This document shows, one piece after another, positions 15,752 through 25,429 of a DNA stretch of 64,000 bases. The stretch lies in NCBI RefSeq assembly GCF_042885655.1, contig NZ_JBHVRO010000003.1, forward strand, positions 434,001-498,000. The letters run 5' to 3'. How positions within the stretch are numbered: position 1 is the stretch's first letter; the number at the start of each line of letters is the position of its first letter. The DNA comes from Psychrobacillus sp042885655. Lineage in GTDB: Bacteria > Bacillota > Bacilli > Bacillales_A > Planococcaceae. The notes below the pieces were generated by a model, which was given only the letters and a program-made list of their open reading frames with translations, did not search any database and was not told where the DNA came from. Made by a program: the position numbers and the translations under genes.

Positions 15752-18700
15752 TTGAAAAGATTAAAGTTTATGAAGTTTTTCAGCAGTATTCTTGTTTTTG
15801 TAATGGTGTTATCTTTGCTTTCACCGTTTACGGTATTTGCAAACGAAAATACATCATTACCGAATAGTCAAAGCAAGAGTAGTTTACTTGCAAAAGCAGC
15901 TATTGATGAACAATTAAGTTTATTAAATGGTGAGGCAACCCTTCACGAAGATTTGAAAGGGTTAAAAGGTGACAAAGAAATACCAGTTATCATTCATTTA
16001 TCAGAAAGACCAGTAGCTCTTGAAAAAGGTATTGTAGAGTTAGCTGGGAAAAAATTCACGAGCTCTGATGCAGCTTCTGTGGAAAAGAAAGTAATCTCTC
16101 AGCAAAAGTCTGTAGAAAAAGAAATGAATGCAAAAAATATTTCATATAAAGAAGGTTATTCTTTCCATACTGTCTTGAATGGTTTTGGAGCAAGAGTAAA
16201 GGCAAGTGACTTAGAAAAGATTCTTGAAATCGATGGTGTCACTTTAATAGAGCCAGACGAAATAAGATTTGCACTCGACAATGAAGAATCTGCTAATGCT
16301 GATGCAATAAATGGGAATATTGGTGAAGCAAATAATACAAGTATTTCTTTTCTAGGTATTGAAAAAGTATGGGCAAAAGGATTCAAAGGGAAAGGGATTA
16401 AAGTTGGAGTAGTCGACACTGGAATTGATTACAAGCACCCTGAATTCGCTGGTGTATATAAAGGTGGGAAAAACTTTGTTCCTCATGATGGTGACTATGC
16501 GCGTCCACGTGATGACAATGATCCATATGAAACAGCTCCATTAGATCGGGATCCAAATAATCCAAATACTCCCCTGACACAAAATGGTAGCACATTCGCT
16601 ACTTCTCATGGTACTCATGTATCGGGAACGATTGCAGGAATTGGAGCAAATGAATATAGAATTAGTGGTCTTTCTCCAGAAGTAGAATTACATGTTTACC
16701 GTGTTTTGGGTGCTTATGGAAGCGGGTACACATCTTGGGTTATTAGAGGAATCGAAGCGGCAGTACAAGAAGGAATGGATGTAATCAATTTATCTCTAGG
16801 TGGACCTTCTATGAGTTCGGTTACAGCTGACGCATTCGCAATTAACAATGCTATGCTAGCTGGAACAGTGGCGGCTGTGGCGACAGGAAACTCAGGATCT
16901 GCTCGTGGATCAATTGGTAGCCCAGCAACAGCTGCACTAGGTATTGGAGTAGGGAACTCGACTAATCCATCCATAACCGAAACAGGAGCAACATTATCCA
17001 TAAAAGCGGAATCATACGACAAGTCGTATGACCTTAATTATATGGCATATAAATTTGGTGACAAACCAGGTGAACAACTTACTGGTGAGTATGATCTTGT
17101 AGCAGTTCCAAATGTTGGAGCACCTAAAGATTATGAAGGTCTTGACGTTAAAGGGAAAGTTGTACTTGTTTCCCGTGGGGATACAACATTCGCTGAAAAA
17201 ATTGATGCAGCCAATAAAGCTGGAGCTATTGCAGTTATTATTCATAATAATGCAGGTACTGGATTGATAAATTCTAATCAGGGTTCTGGATTTGCCTTTA
17301 TTACGACATTTGATATGTCCTTACCCGAAGGAACTTTACTAAGAGCTGCGCTTGCTTCAAAACCGGGAAAAATTTCATTTAGCAATTTTAAGAATACAGT
17401 ATCTGGTGGAGACACGTTGAGCTCGTCAAGCTCACGAGGACCGACAAATCCAGATTTCGATATAAAACCAGATGTAGTGGCACCAGGTACGAATATAATG
17501 TCCACGATACCTATGTATGGAAAAGACGTTCCAGGAGCAGATTATAGCGGAGCATTTGCAAGAAAAACAGGTACTTCTATGGCGACGCCACATATTGCAG
17601 CTATTAGTGCGTTAATTCTTCAAGCGAATCCAACTTGGTCGCCATTTGATGTGAAAGTAGCTTTATCAAATACTGCAAAACTGTTAAGTACGACTTCGTA
17701 TGACGTTTTTGCACAAGGGCCAGGACGTGTTCAACCTTATGAAGCTGCTTTCCCAACAGTTCTTGCTTATGCACTGGATAGTAATATAATTCAGAGAAAA
17801 GTGATGGAACACGAAAAAGGAACAGTAAGATTTGGAAAGTTAAGTGAGATATCTGAAAAAGACATTTCTGTAACAAAACAAATTCGTGTAGAAGACGTTG
17901 CAAAACTTGGCGGGGACTATACGGTTGATGTGCAAGTTACAAAAGCATTCACTGGGGCAACAGTTACTGTAAATAAACCAACCTTCACATTGAAAGGTTC
18001 GGAAATGATCGATGTAACATTGAAAGCACCAAAAACAGCGGTGTCTGCATCAGCTGAAATTCTTGGTTATATTTATATTAGAGGAAATGGAAAAGAAATT
18101 TCATTACCTTTTGCAGCAGAATTCACGCCAAATAACGTAAAAGCTGTTGGTGTATCCAGTGTTAAAGTAGCAAACTATGACTTATCATTTAATAGTGAAA
18201 GTACAAAAAAATCATCATCCGTATCAGGGGTATTAGGAGGGACTGGGACCACTAGATATGGAGAAATCTCCGTAGAACTATCAGACCTATTAAACAATGG
18301 AGATGAAATTGGAACAGTCTTCAATAAAGCAGGTTCGTTTACAAGTGGGCCAATTTCTTACCCGATTGATGGAAAATATACAAATGGTAGTGATGAAATT
18401 GTAAATATGCCTGACGGAGCTTATTCGCTAGCCATTTATGCATCAAATACTAGTGGTAGCACATGGTATGGCGATGCAGATCCAGAGCCATTATTCGTGA
18501 AAAGTACACTAGCAAAAATCGACACAGCGGAATCCCATGAAACTCTTAAATCCGAGTATCAGTTTAATGGAACAATTGTGGATGATTACATTAAATTTAT
18601 TAAAGAACTAGTTGCTATTGGATATAAATTTGATGTAAATGAAAAACTGTCAGTATCGTACGAAGCACTTAACGCAAAAGGCGAAAAAATTGGTGACGGA

Positions 18701-20221
18701 CCAGTTACTATTGAACAAGATGGTGTATTCTCCATCGATCTTGCAAACTTAACTGAAGGGGAAAACTCGGTCGTAATCAACATATCCGATGCGGCAAGTA
18801 ATAAAGCGGAGTACAAATATACAATACTCGCGAAAAATACCGTTTCTTATTCAGTAAATACAGATAAACTTGGACTTCAAGTTGGGGATCAAGCGAATCT
18901 AACAGTTACGGAAAAAACAACAAAGTTAGATGGCACAACATCTGATAATGATGTGACTGCTCAAGCGACATTCGTGAGTTCGAATAATGCCATTGCGAAA
19001 GTAGAAAATGGTGTTGTAACTGCGGTAGCAGCAGGTGATGCAGTCATCGAGGTAAAATATAATAATGAATTGATTCAACAGGTTCACGTAGTAGTTTCAG
19101 AAGTACCTATCCCAGATGAAATTTCATTAACGGTAAATAATACGGAAGTAAAATTAACAGTAGGGGATACTGAACAGCTTACTGTAACAGAAGTGACTAC
19201 TTCTGGTAATGGCGATTCGACAGAGAAAGACATAACAAAAGAAGCTAACTATGAAGTAGCAAATGAAAATATCGCTACGGTAGAAGACGGTTTAGTAACC
19301 GCAGTAGCAGCGGGAACAACTACCATTACAATTACCTATGGGGAATACGAAGCGATTGTAAACGTAACTGTAACAGATGAAGAAGTAATTCCGAATCCGG
19401 AACCAGTAGTGACATTAACTGTAGATAATCAAGAACTGAAATTAACAACTGGCCGTACAAATCAACTGAAAGTGACTGAAACTTCCAAACCTGCAGAAGG
19501 GGAAACGACAGTAAAAGACGTAACGGCAGAAGCAACCTACCAAGTTGCTGATGAAAAAATAGTTACAGTTGTAAAAGGCTTAGTCAATGCAAAAGCAAAA
19601 GGAACAACTACTATTACAATTACGCATGGTAAAAACCAAGTGGAAGTAAAGGTAACTGTAACAGATCCAGTAGTGAATCCAGGTACTGGGGGTGGTGGAG
19701 GATCATCGACCCCTACAACACCAACGACACCATCTCTACCAAATTTATGTGACGAAAATGCTAAATCTAGCTGTCTTCAAGTGAATAAAGCAACACCAAT
19801 GTATATATTAGAAGATAATCGCTTGAAAAAAGTAGGGGAATTAGCAAAAGGGCAAAATGCAGCTGTGAAACAAGAAATTTCTCCTATGCTTGGTCTAGGT
19901 GGTGACATTTGGGTAGAGCGAACAGAAGCCATTTTTTACGAAACACCATCTAAAGAAATGATTGCTAAAAACCAATTGCCGGAGCAAGAACGTCCAAAAC
20001 AAATCTGGAAAGGTCTTGAGTTACGTCCAGGTCAAATTGGTAAAGTTACCGTTCTTGAAGACACCGTCGTTTGGGAATCCATTGACAAAACAACAAAACT
20101 ACCAAGAGTCTTGAAGAAAGGCGAACAATACCGAGTATACCGCTACGTTCCAGGCATGTACGAAATTAACGATCACCACTATATCGTACAAGGTTCAAAC
20201 GTGAAATTCATCAAAAAATAA
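15752..20221 (+). CDS. secreted S8 subtilisin-like protease 2 with C-terminal retention-type domain
   Basis: A 1489-residue exoprotease with a TTG start after AAAGGGG. The order is signal peptide (1-31, ending TVFAN), I9-type propeptide (about 60-175), and subtilisin domain with Asp222 (GVVDTGID), His286 (SHGTHVSGT) and Ser609 (TGTSMATPH), with a PA insert between His and Ser. Beta domains follow, then three Big2-like Ig domains (about 1030-1305), a linker of Gly and Pro/Thr (GGGGGSSTPTTPTTPS) and the shared C-terminal domain (about 1332-1489, from LCDENAKSSC to NVKFIKK). It differs from paralogues 1 and 3 in lacking NGDGVKD in the beta domain (SESTKKSSS instead). Terminator at 20228-20274. 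Confidence 0.94.
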   Translation: MKRLKFMKFFSSILVFVMVLSLLSPFTVFANENTSLPNSQSKSSLLAKAAIDEQLSLLNGEATLHEDLKGLKGDKEIPVIIHLSERPVALEKGIVELAGKKFTSSDAASVEKKVISQQKSVEKEMNAKNISYKEGYSFHTVLNGFGARVKASDLEKILEIDGVTLIEPDEIRFALDNEESANADAINGNIGEANNTSISFLGIEKVWAKGFKGKGIKVGVVDTGIDYKHPEFAGVYKGGKNFVPHDGDYARPRDDNDPYETAPLDRDPNNPNTPLTQNGSTFATSHGTHVSGTIAGIGANEYRISGLSPEVELHVYRVLGAYGSGYTSWVIRGIEAAVQEGMDVINLSLGGPSMSSVTADAFAINNAMLAGTVAAVATGNSGSARGSIGSPATAALGIGVGNSTNPSITETGATLSIKAESYDKSYDLNYMAYKFGDKPGEQLTGEYDLVAVPNVGAPKDYEGLDVKGKVVLVSRGDTTFAEKIDAANKAGAIAVIIHNNAGTGLINSNQGSGFAFITTFDMSLPEGTLLRAALASKPGKISFSNFKNTVSGGDTLSSSSSRGPTNPDFDIKPDVVAPGTNIMSTIPMYGKDVPGADYSGAFARKTGTSMATPHIAAISALILQANPTWSPFDVKVALSNTAKLLSTTSYDVFAQGPGRVQPYEAAFPTVLAYALDSNIIQRKVMEHEKGTVRFGKLSEISEKDISVTKQIRVEDVAKLGGDYTVDVQVTKAFTGATVTVNKPTFTLKGSEMIDVTLKAPKTAVSASAEILGYIYIRGNGKEISLPFAAEFTPNNVKAVGVSSVKVANYDLSFNSESTKKSSSVSGVLGGTGTTRYGEISVELSDLLNNGDEIGTVFNKAGSFTSGPISYPIDGKYTNGSDEIVNMPDGAYSLAIYASNTSGSTWYGDADPEPLFVKSTLAKIDTAESHETLKSEYQFNGTIVDDYIKFIKELVAIGYKFDVNEKLSVSYEALNAKGEKIGDGPVTIEQDGVFSIDLANLTEGENSVVINISDAASNKAEYKYTILAKNTVSYSVNTDKLGLQVGDQANLTVTEKTTKLDGTTSDNDVTAQATFVSSNNAIAKVENGVVTAVAAGDAVIEVKYNNELIQQVHVVVSEVPIPDEISLTVNNTEVKLTVGDTEQLTVTEVTTSGNGDSTEKDITKEANYEVANENIATVEDGLVTAVAAGTTTITITYGEYEAIVNVTVTDEEVIPNPEPVVTLTVDNQELKLTTGRTNQLKVTETSKPAEGETTVKDVTAEATYQVADEKIVTVVKGLVNAKAKGTTTITITHGKNQVEVKVTVTDPVVNPGTGGGGGSSTPTTPTTPSLPNLCDENAKSSCLQVNKATPMYILEDNRLKKVGELAKGQNAAVKQEISPMLGLGGDIWVERTEAIFYETPSKEMIAKNQLPEQERPKQIWKGLELRPGQIGKVTVLEDTVVWESIDKTTKLPRVLKKGEQYRVYRYVPGMYEINDHHYIVQGSNVKFIKK

Positions 20222-20227
20222 TTAACG

Positions 20228-20274
20228 AATCGCTCCTAGTCATATTGATTTTATGACTAGGAGCGATTTGTCTT
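20228..20274 (+). terminator. rho-independent terminator (GCTCCTAG type)
   Basis: AATCGCTCCTAGTCAT pairs perfectly over 16 bp with ATGACTAGGAGCGATT, followed by a T-rich stretch. The same GCTCCTAG/CTAGGAGC heart recurs after proteases 3 and 5, and in altered form after protease 4. Confidence 0.9.
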
Positions 20275-20627
20275 TTCACCAAACAATTGGAAAGTGTTCT
20301 TCATTGGTGAAAGTATAATTATGCGATATATATTCAAATTTTATTATCTGAAAGTTAAAAAAATATATATAAGATTTAAAAAAGTAAATTATGAAACATG
20401 AAAATATGTACATTAAAGTTGAAATTATGCGGATTGAGATGAATATTATTTTAAACAATCTCAAAAACATATAAATATTACGAAACTAGTAATAATTAGA
20501 TGAGAATGAACATAACTTTATATGAAAGCCAATATTAATAACTTTTATATTTAATATTTTTAACTATTTAGCTGTTGGATATTGGTTATTTCACTACTGA
20601 CTAAATTAGGGGAAGGGGAAAAGAGAT
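20275..20627. other. AT-rich leader of protease 3
   Basis: It contains a block (20485-20525) similar to the one upstream of protease 2. The remainder is AT-rich with no recognised gene. Confidence 0.4.
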
Positions 20628-23600
20628 TTGAAGAAATTAAAGTTTACGAAGTTCTCCAGTAGCATACTAGCTTTTGTGATGGTTCTGTCGTTGTTATCGC
20701 CATTCTCGGCGTCTGCAAACGAACAGCAGCCTTTACCTTTTAAAGCGAACACTCAAAGCGAGAGCCAATTACAAGTGAAAGCAGCTATTGAAGATCAATT
20801 AAATGTATTGAATAGTGGGCCAAGGCTTCACGAAGATTTAAAAAAGTTTTCAGGAAATGATGAAGTAGCTGTAATTGTTCATTTGTCTGAGAAACCAGTA
20901 GCACTTGAAAAAGGGATTAAGGAACTAGCGGGAAAATCGTTTTCTAGCGGCGAGGAGAAAAAGGTAAGAGATACCGTAAATGCACAACAGGCATTTATTA
21001 AAAAAGAAATGAGTAATAAAAAGATTTCTTTTAAAGAAGGTTTCTCGTATAACACAGTTTTGAATGGTTTTTCAGCAACTATTAAAGCTGATGACCTTCA
21101 AAAATTATTGGATATTAAAGGGGTTACCTTAATTGAGCCAGATACAATCATGTATGCTTTAGAAGACTCTAGCTCAACTGAACAGACTAAAATTGATAAA
21201 GCTGGACAAGTAGATGCGAAAATGAATACTAGTATTTCTTTCCTTGGCATTGAAAAGCTTTGGAATGAAGGAATTCAAGGACAAGGGATTAAAGTAGCTG
21301 TACTTGATACTGGAATTGATAAAGATCACCCAGAGTTTGCGGGAATATTTAAAGGTGGAAAGAACTTTATCCCGAACTCATCTGTCTATACAAGAAACCG
21401 TGCTGACAATGATGCTTCGGAAACTTCACCAGTGGAACGTCCAGCTGGAACACCTGAATTTAATGAGAAAGGTAGTGCGTTCTACACTTCTCACGGCACG
21501 CATGTTGCAGGTACAATCGCAGCAATTGGTGCGAATGGATACGGTATTAAAGGGATTGCACCTAAAGTAGATCTATATGCTTATCGCGTACTTGGAGCAT
21601 ATGGAAGTGGGTCTTCTTCAGGTATCGTAAAAGCGATTGACACCGCTGTAATTGAAAAGATGGATGTTATCAACTTATCTCTAGGTGGGGGATCAAACTC
21701 TGAAACCGATGCAGGAGCCTTTGCGATCAACAACGCAATGATGGCTGGAACAATTGGTGTACTTGCAACTGGTAACGATGGGCCTAATCGAGGGACAATT
21801 TCTCCTCCTGCTACATCGCGTTTAGGAATTGCAGTTGGAAACACAACGAACCCAGAAACAATGTACAACGGAGAAGTAAAAGTTACGGTTGGTGCCTATA
21901 ATCTTACTAAACAACTGCAATTGATGGGCACAACTTTTGGGAAAGATTTAGCAACACAACTTCAAGGCGAATTTGACGTAGTTGCAGTTCCTGGAAACGG
22001 AGAAGCAAAAGATTATGTTGGACTCGATGTAAAGGGAAAAGTTGCACTGATTTCACGAGGTAGTATTGCATTTGTCGATAAAATTGCGTATGCAAAAGCG
22101 AATGGAGCAGTAGCGACTATTATCCATAACTTTGCTGGTGGTACGAATGCCCCAAATGCATCAGGAGTATTCCTTGGTGACTCATTCGAATTTGTTCCAA
22201 CATTTGATATGTCCCAAACAGATGGAGATGCAATTAGAGCAGCATTAAAAAATGGAACAGGAAAAGTTTCGTTTGGTAATTTTAAATCTACTAAAACACT
22301 TGGGGATGATGTAAACGATTCAAGTTCTCGTGGACCGACTACTCCAAACTTCGATATCAAGCCAGATGTAAGTGCACCTGGTACGAATATTATGTCAACA
22401 ATTCCAATGTACAAAGCAGATTTCCCAAATGCTGTTTACAATGAGGCATATGACCGCAAAACGGGAACATCGATGGCTACACCGCATATCACTGGGATCG
22501 CAGCGCTTGTTAAACAAGCAAACCCTAGTTGGAATGCATTCGATGTAAAAGTAGCACTTTCTAATACAGCGAAACTTCTTAATACAGCAAAATATGATGT
22601 ATTTGCGCAAGGTGCTGGACGTGTAGACGCGTATGCAGCAGCTCGACCAAATGTTCTTGCTTATGCACTTGATAAAGCAGTTTTAGATAGCAAAGGTACA
22701 ATTGTAGATAACTTAAAAGGAACTGTTACATTCGGTCCACAACCAGTAACACAAAATATTTCTGTTACGAAACAAATTCTTGTAAAAGATTTGAAGGGTA
22801 GCGGTGGAGATTATAATGTGACAGTGGATACTACCAAGACATTTGGTAATGCCAAAGTGACTGTTGACAAACCGACATTCACATTATCTGGTCAACAAAT
22901 GTTAAATGTTACGTTAACTGCTTCAAAAGCTACGGCTCCAAAAGGGTCAGAAATACTAGGATATATCCGTATTAACGGTGGAGGATCCGAAATTTCATTG
23001 CCATTTGCAGCTGACTTAACTACCGTAGTTCCAATAGAAATTACTAATATGAAAATAACGGAAACAGATCTATCCTTTAACGGAGACGGTGTGAAAGATT
23101 CAGCTGTGCTTTCATTCACGCTGACCGGCAATGTAGCAACCAACTATATCGAAATATGGGATATCATGAATCCTGATGGTGGAGAATACGAAGATGGCTA
23201 CATTGGTTACCTACACGCTGCTTCTTCACTTGCAAAAGGTTCCTATACGCTAACTGTTGCTGGGCAGTATAAACCATGGGGCAGTGCACCTGCAACAACG
23301 ATTCCAGATGGTTTATATACGATTGACTTTTCGGCAAATTCAACTACTGGACCTCTTGGTGCCTACGTTGGACCGATTGTCGTTAAAACAACGAAACCGG
23401 AAATTGCAGGCTCTGTTAAAGATGGAGTAGCAACAGGGAAAGTAACAGACAAATATATCCGTTATAACGAAGAATTAGCTTTATATGATATGGATTTTGA
23501 TTTAAATGAAAAACTACACGCTTCTTATGTTACAACACAAAAAGGTGAAACGGCAGCAGCTGTGAACTTCGATTTGGCACAAGACGGATCGTTCTCATTC

Positions 23601-25085
23601 CCTGTAACGAAGCAAACTGATTCTGTGAAAGTAGTGATTAGAGATGAAGCGGGCAATGTTGGCGAAGCGTTAATTTATGAAAAAGAAGTAACAGAACCTA
23701 TAGTGACACTGGCTGTTGACCAAACAAAACTTGCATTAACAACAGGTGATACTGCGCAACTAAAAGTTACAGAAGTAACGACTTCGGATGATGAAGAACC
23801 AACAGTAGTAGACGTAACAGGTGATGCAGAGTATAAAGTAGATGATGAAAATATTGTAACAGTATCCAAAGGTTTAGTTACTGCAGTAGCAGAAGGCTCA
23901 ACAACAATCACAATAAATTACGGTGGTAAAGATGTTGTAGTCGAAGTAACGGTAAAAGAGGAAGAAGTAGATCCAGGTACTCCAGAACCAGGTGTGACAC
24001 TATCGGTAAATAAAACGGAACTTTCATTAACAACAGGAGCTACTGAGCAACTTACAGTTACAAAAGTAACAACTCCAGAAGAGGGAGAACCAGTACTAGA
24101 AGATGTAACAAAAGAAGCAAGCTATGAAGTAGCGGATAAAGAGATCGCTTCGGTAGAAGACGGTTTAGTAACAGCAAAAGCAGAAGGAACAACAACTATT
24201 AAGATTACACTTGGTGAAATTGAAGCGAGTGTAAACGTAACTGTAAAAAATACAGAAGTAGATCCTCCAGTAGTTACTTTAGAAGTAGATAAACAAGACA
24301 TTAAATTAACAACTGGCAAGGGAATTCAACTGGCAGTGAAAGAAACGTCAACACCAAAAGTTGGGGAACCAACAGTAAAAGACGTAACTGCAGAAGCAAC
24401 GTACGACGTTGCCGATTCAAAAGTGGCAACAGTTGTAAAAGGATTAGTTAAAGCAAATGCAAAAGGAACGACTACCATTAAGATTACACATGGTAAGAAC
24501 ACAGTGGAAGTAAAAGTAACTGTAACAGACCCTGCTGTATATCCAGGTCCTGGTGGCGGAGGCGGATATACACCACCAACAACACCAACGACACCATCTC
24601 TACCAAATTTATGTGACGAGAATGCTAAATCTAGTTGTCTTCAAGTGAATAAAGCAACACCTATGTATATATTAGAAGATAATCGCTTGAAAAAAGTAGG
24701 TGAAGCAGCCAAAGGACAAAATTTACCTGTTAAACAAGAAATTTCTCCAATGCTTGGACTAGGCGGAAACATCTGGTTAGAAAGAACGGCAGCCATTTCT
24801 TACGAAACACCATCGAAAGATATGATTGCTAAAAACCAATTGCCGGAGCAAGAACGTCCAAAACAAATCTGGAAAGGTCTTGAATTACGTCCAGGTCAAA
24901 TTGGTAAAGTTACTATTCTTGAAGACACTGTTGTTTGGGAATCCATTGACAAAACAACGAAGCTACCAAGAGTCTTGAAGAAGGGCGAACAATATCGAGT
25001 GTATCGATATGTTCCAGGCATGTATCAAGTTAGTGATCAACACTATATCGTGCAAGACTCAAATGTAAAATTCATCAAAAAATAA
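20628..25085 (+). CDS. secreted S8 subtilisin-like protease 3 with C-terminal retention-type domain
   Basis: A 1485-residue protein closely similar to protease 1 over its catalytic half and to protease 2 at its C-terminus. TTG start after GGGGAAGGGG; signal peptide (1-31, ending SASAN), I9-type propeptide, then the triad Asp227 (AVLDTGID), His289 (SHGTHVAGT) and Ser615 (TGTSMATPH), with a PA domain between His and Ser. The beta domain keeps NGDGVKDSA. Three Big2-like domains (about 1024-1303) lead through PGPGGGGGYTPPTTPTTPS to the shared C-terminal domain (about 1327-1485, LCDENAKSSC to NVKFIKK). It thus looks like protease 1 with the tail of protease 2 added, or protease 1 has lost that tail. 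Terminator at 25092-25138. Confidence 0.94.
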   Translation: MKKLKFTKFSSSILAFVMVLSLLSPFSASANEQQPLPFKANTQSESQLQVKAAIEDQLNVLNSGPRLHEDLKKFSGNDEVAVIVHLSEKPVALEKGIKELAGKSFSSGEEKKVRDTVNAQQAFIKKEMSNKKISFKEGFSYNTVLNGFSATIKADDLQKLLDIKGVTLIEPDTIMYALEDSSSTEQTKIDKAGQVDAKMNTSISFLGIEKLWNEGIQGQGIKVAVLDTGIDKDHPEFAGIFKGGKNFIPNSSVYTRNRADNDASETSPVERPAGTPEFNEKGSAFYTSHGTHVAGTIAAIGANGYGIKGIAPKVDLYAYRVLGAYGSGSSSGIVKAIDTAVIEKMDVINLSLGGGSNSETDAGAFAINNAMMAGTIGVLATGNDGPNRGTISPPATSRLGIAVGNTTNPETMYNGEVKVTVGAYNLTKQLQLMGTTFGKDLATQLQGEFDVVAVPGNGEAKDYVGLDVKGKVALISRGSIAFVDKIAYAKANGAVATIIHNFAGGTNAPNASGVFLGDSFEFVPTFDMSQTDGDAIRAALKNGTGKVSFGNFKSTKTLGDDVNDSSSRGPTTPNFDIKPDVSAPGTNIMSTIPMYKADFPNAVYNEAYDRKTGTSMATPHITGIAALVKQANPSWNAFDVKVALSNTAKLLNTAKYDVFAQGAGRVDAYAAARPNVLAYALDKAVLDSKGTIVDNLKGTVTFGPQPVTQNISVTKQILVKDLKGSGGDYNVTVDTTKTFGNAKVTVDKPTFTLSGQQMLNVTLTASKATAPKGSEILGYIRINGGGSEISLPFAADLTTVVPIEITNMKITETDLSFNGDGVKDSAVLSFTLTGNVATNYIEIWDIMNPDGGEYEDGYIGYLHAASSLAKGSYTLTVAGQYKPWGSAPATTIPDGLYTIDFSANSTTGPLGAYVGPIVVKTTKPEIAGSVKDGVATGKVTDKYIRYNEELALYDMDFDLNEKLHASYVTTQKGETAAAVNFDLAQDGSFSFPVTKQTDSVKVVIRDEAGNVGEALIYEKEVTEPIVTLAVDQTKLALTTGDTAQLKVTEVTTSDDEEPTVVDVTGDAEYKVDDENIVTVSKGLVTAVAEGSTTITINYGGKDVVVEVTVKEEEVDPGTPEPGVTLSVNKTELSLTTGATEQLTVTKVTTPEEGEPVLEDVTKEASYEVADKEIASVEDGLVTAKAEGTTTIKITLGEIEASVNVTVKNTEVDPPVVTLEVDKQDIKLTTGKGIQLAVKETSTPKVGEPTVKDVTAEATYDVADSKVATVVKGLVKANAKGTTTIKITHGKNTVEVKVTVTDPAVYPGPGGGGGYTPPTTPTTPSLPNLCDENAKSSCLQVNKATPMYILEDNRLKKVGEAAKGQNLPVKQEISPMLGLGGNIWLERTAAISYETPSKDMIAKNQLPEQERPKQIWKGLELRPGQIGKVTILEDTVVWESIDKTTKLPRVLKKGEQYRVYRYVPGMYQVSDQHYIVQDSNVKFIKK

Positions 25086-25091
25086 TTAACG

Positions 25092-25138
25092 AATCGCTCC
25101 TAGTCATATTAATTATGACTAGGAGCGATTTGTTTTTT
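25092..25138 (+). terminator. rho-independent terminator (GCTCCTAG type)
   Basis: AATCGCTCCTAGTCATA pairs with TATGACTAGGAGCGATT, followed by TTTTTT. It is almost identical to the hairpin after protease 2. Confidence 0.92.
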
Positions 25139-25429
25139 CGAAACAGATACTAGTTCTGTTAAAAAAAGGATGGAAAATGAGTAGAAAAGAATAGATTCTG
25201 TATAAAGTGGTGCCAGTACTCTTAAATATATTTTGTGTAATCTATTACATTTTCAAATAATTAACTTTTTTTAGGTTTATAAGTTTTAATCTCTTGTAAT
25301 ATAATTGTAATATTTAAATGTAAAAAATATATTTAAAATAATCTGATAATATGTTAAATTCAATATTGCCACGCTATTTGGATTATTTTACATCTAATGG
25401 AGTGAACTAGAATATAAGGGGGAAATAAT
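25139..25429. other. AT-rich leader of protease 4
   Basis: About 290 bases. GGTGCCAGTACTCTT near 25209 may be a decayed half of the palindromic GGTGCC element, since it is followed by TGTGTAAT. Otherwise nothing is recognised. Confidence 0.35.
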
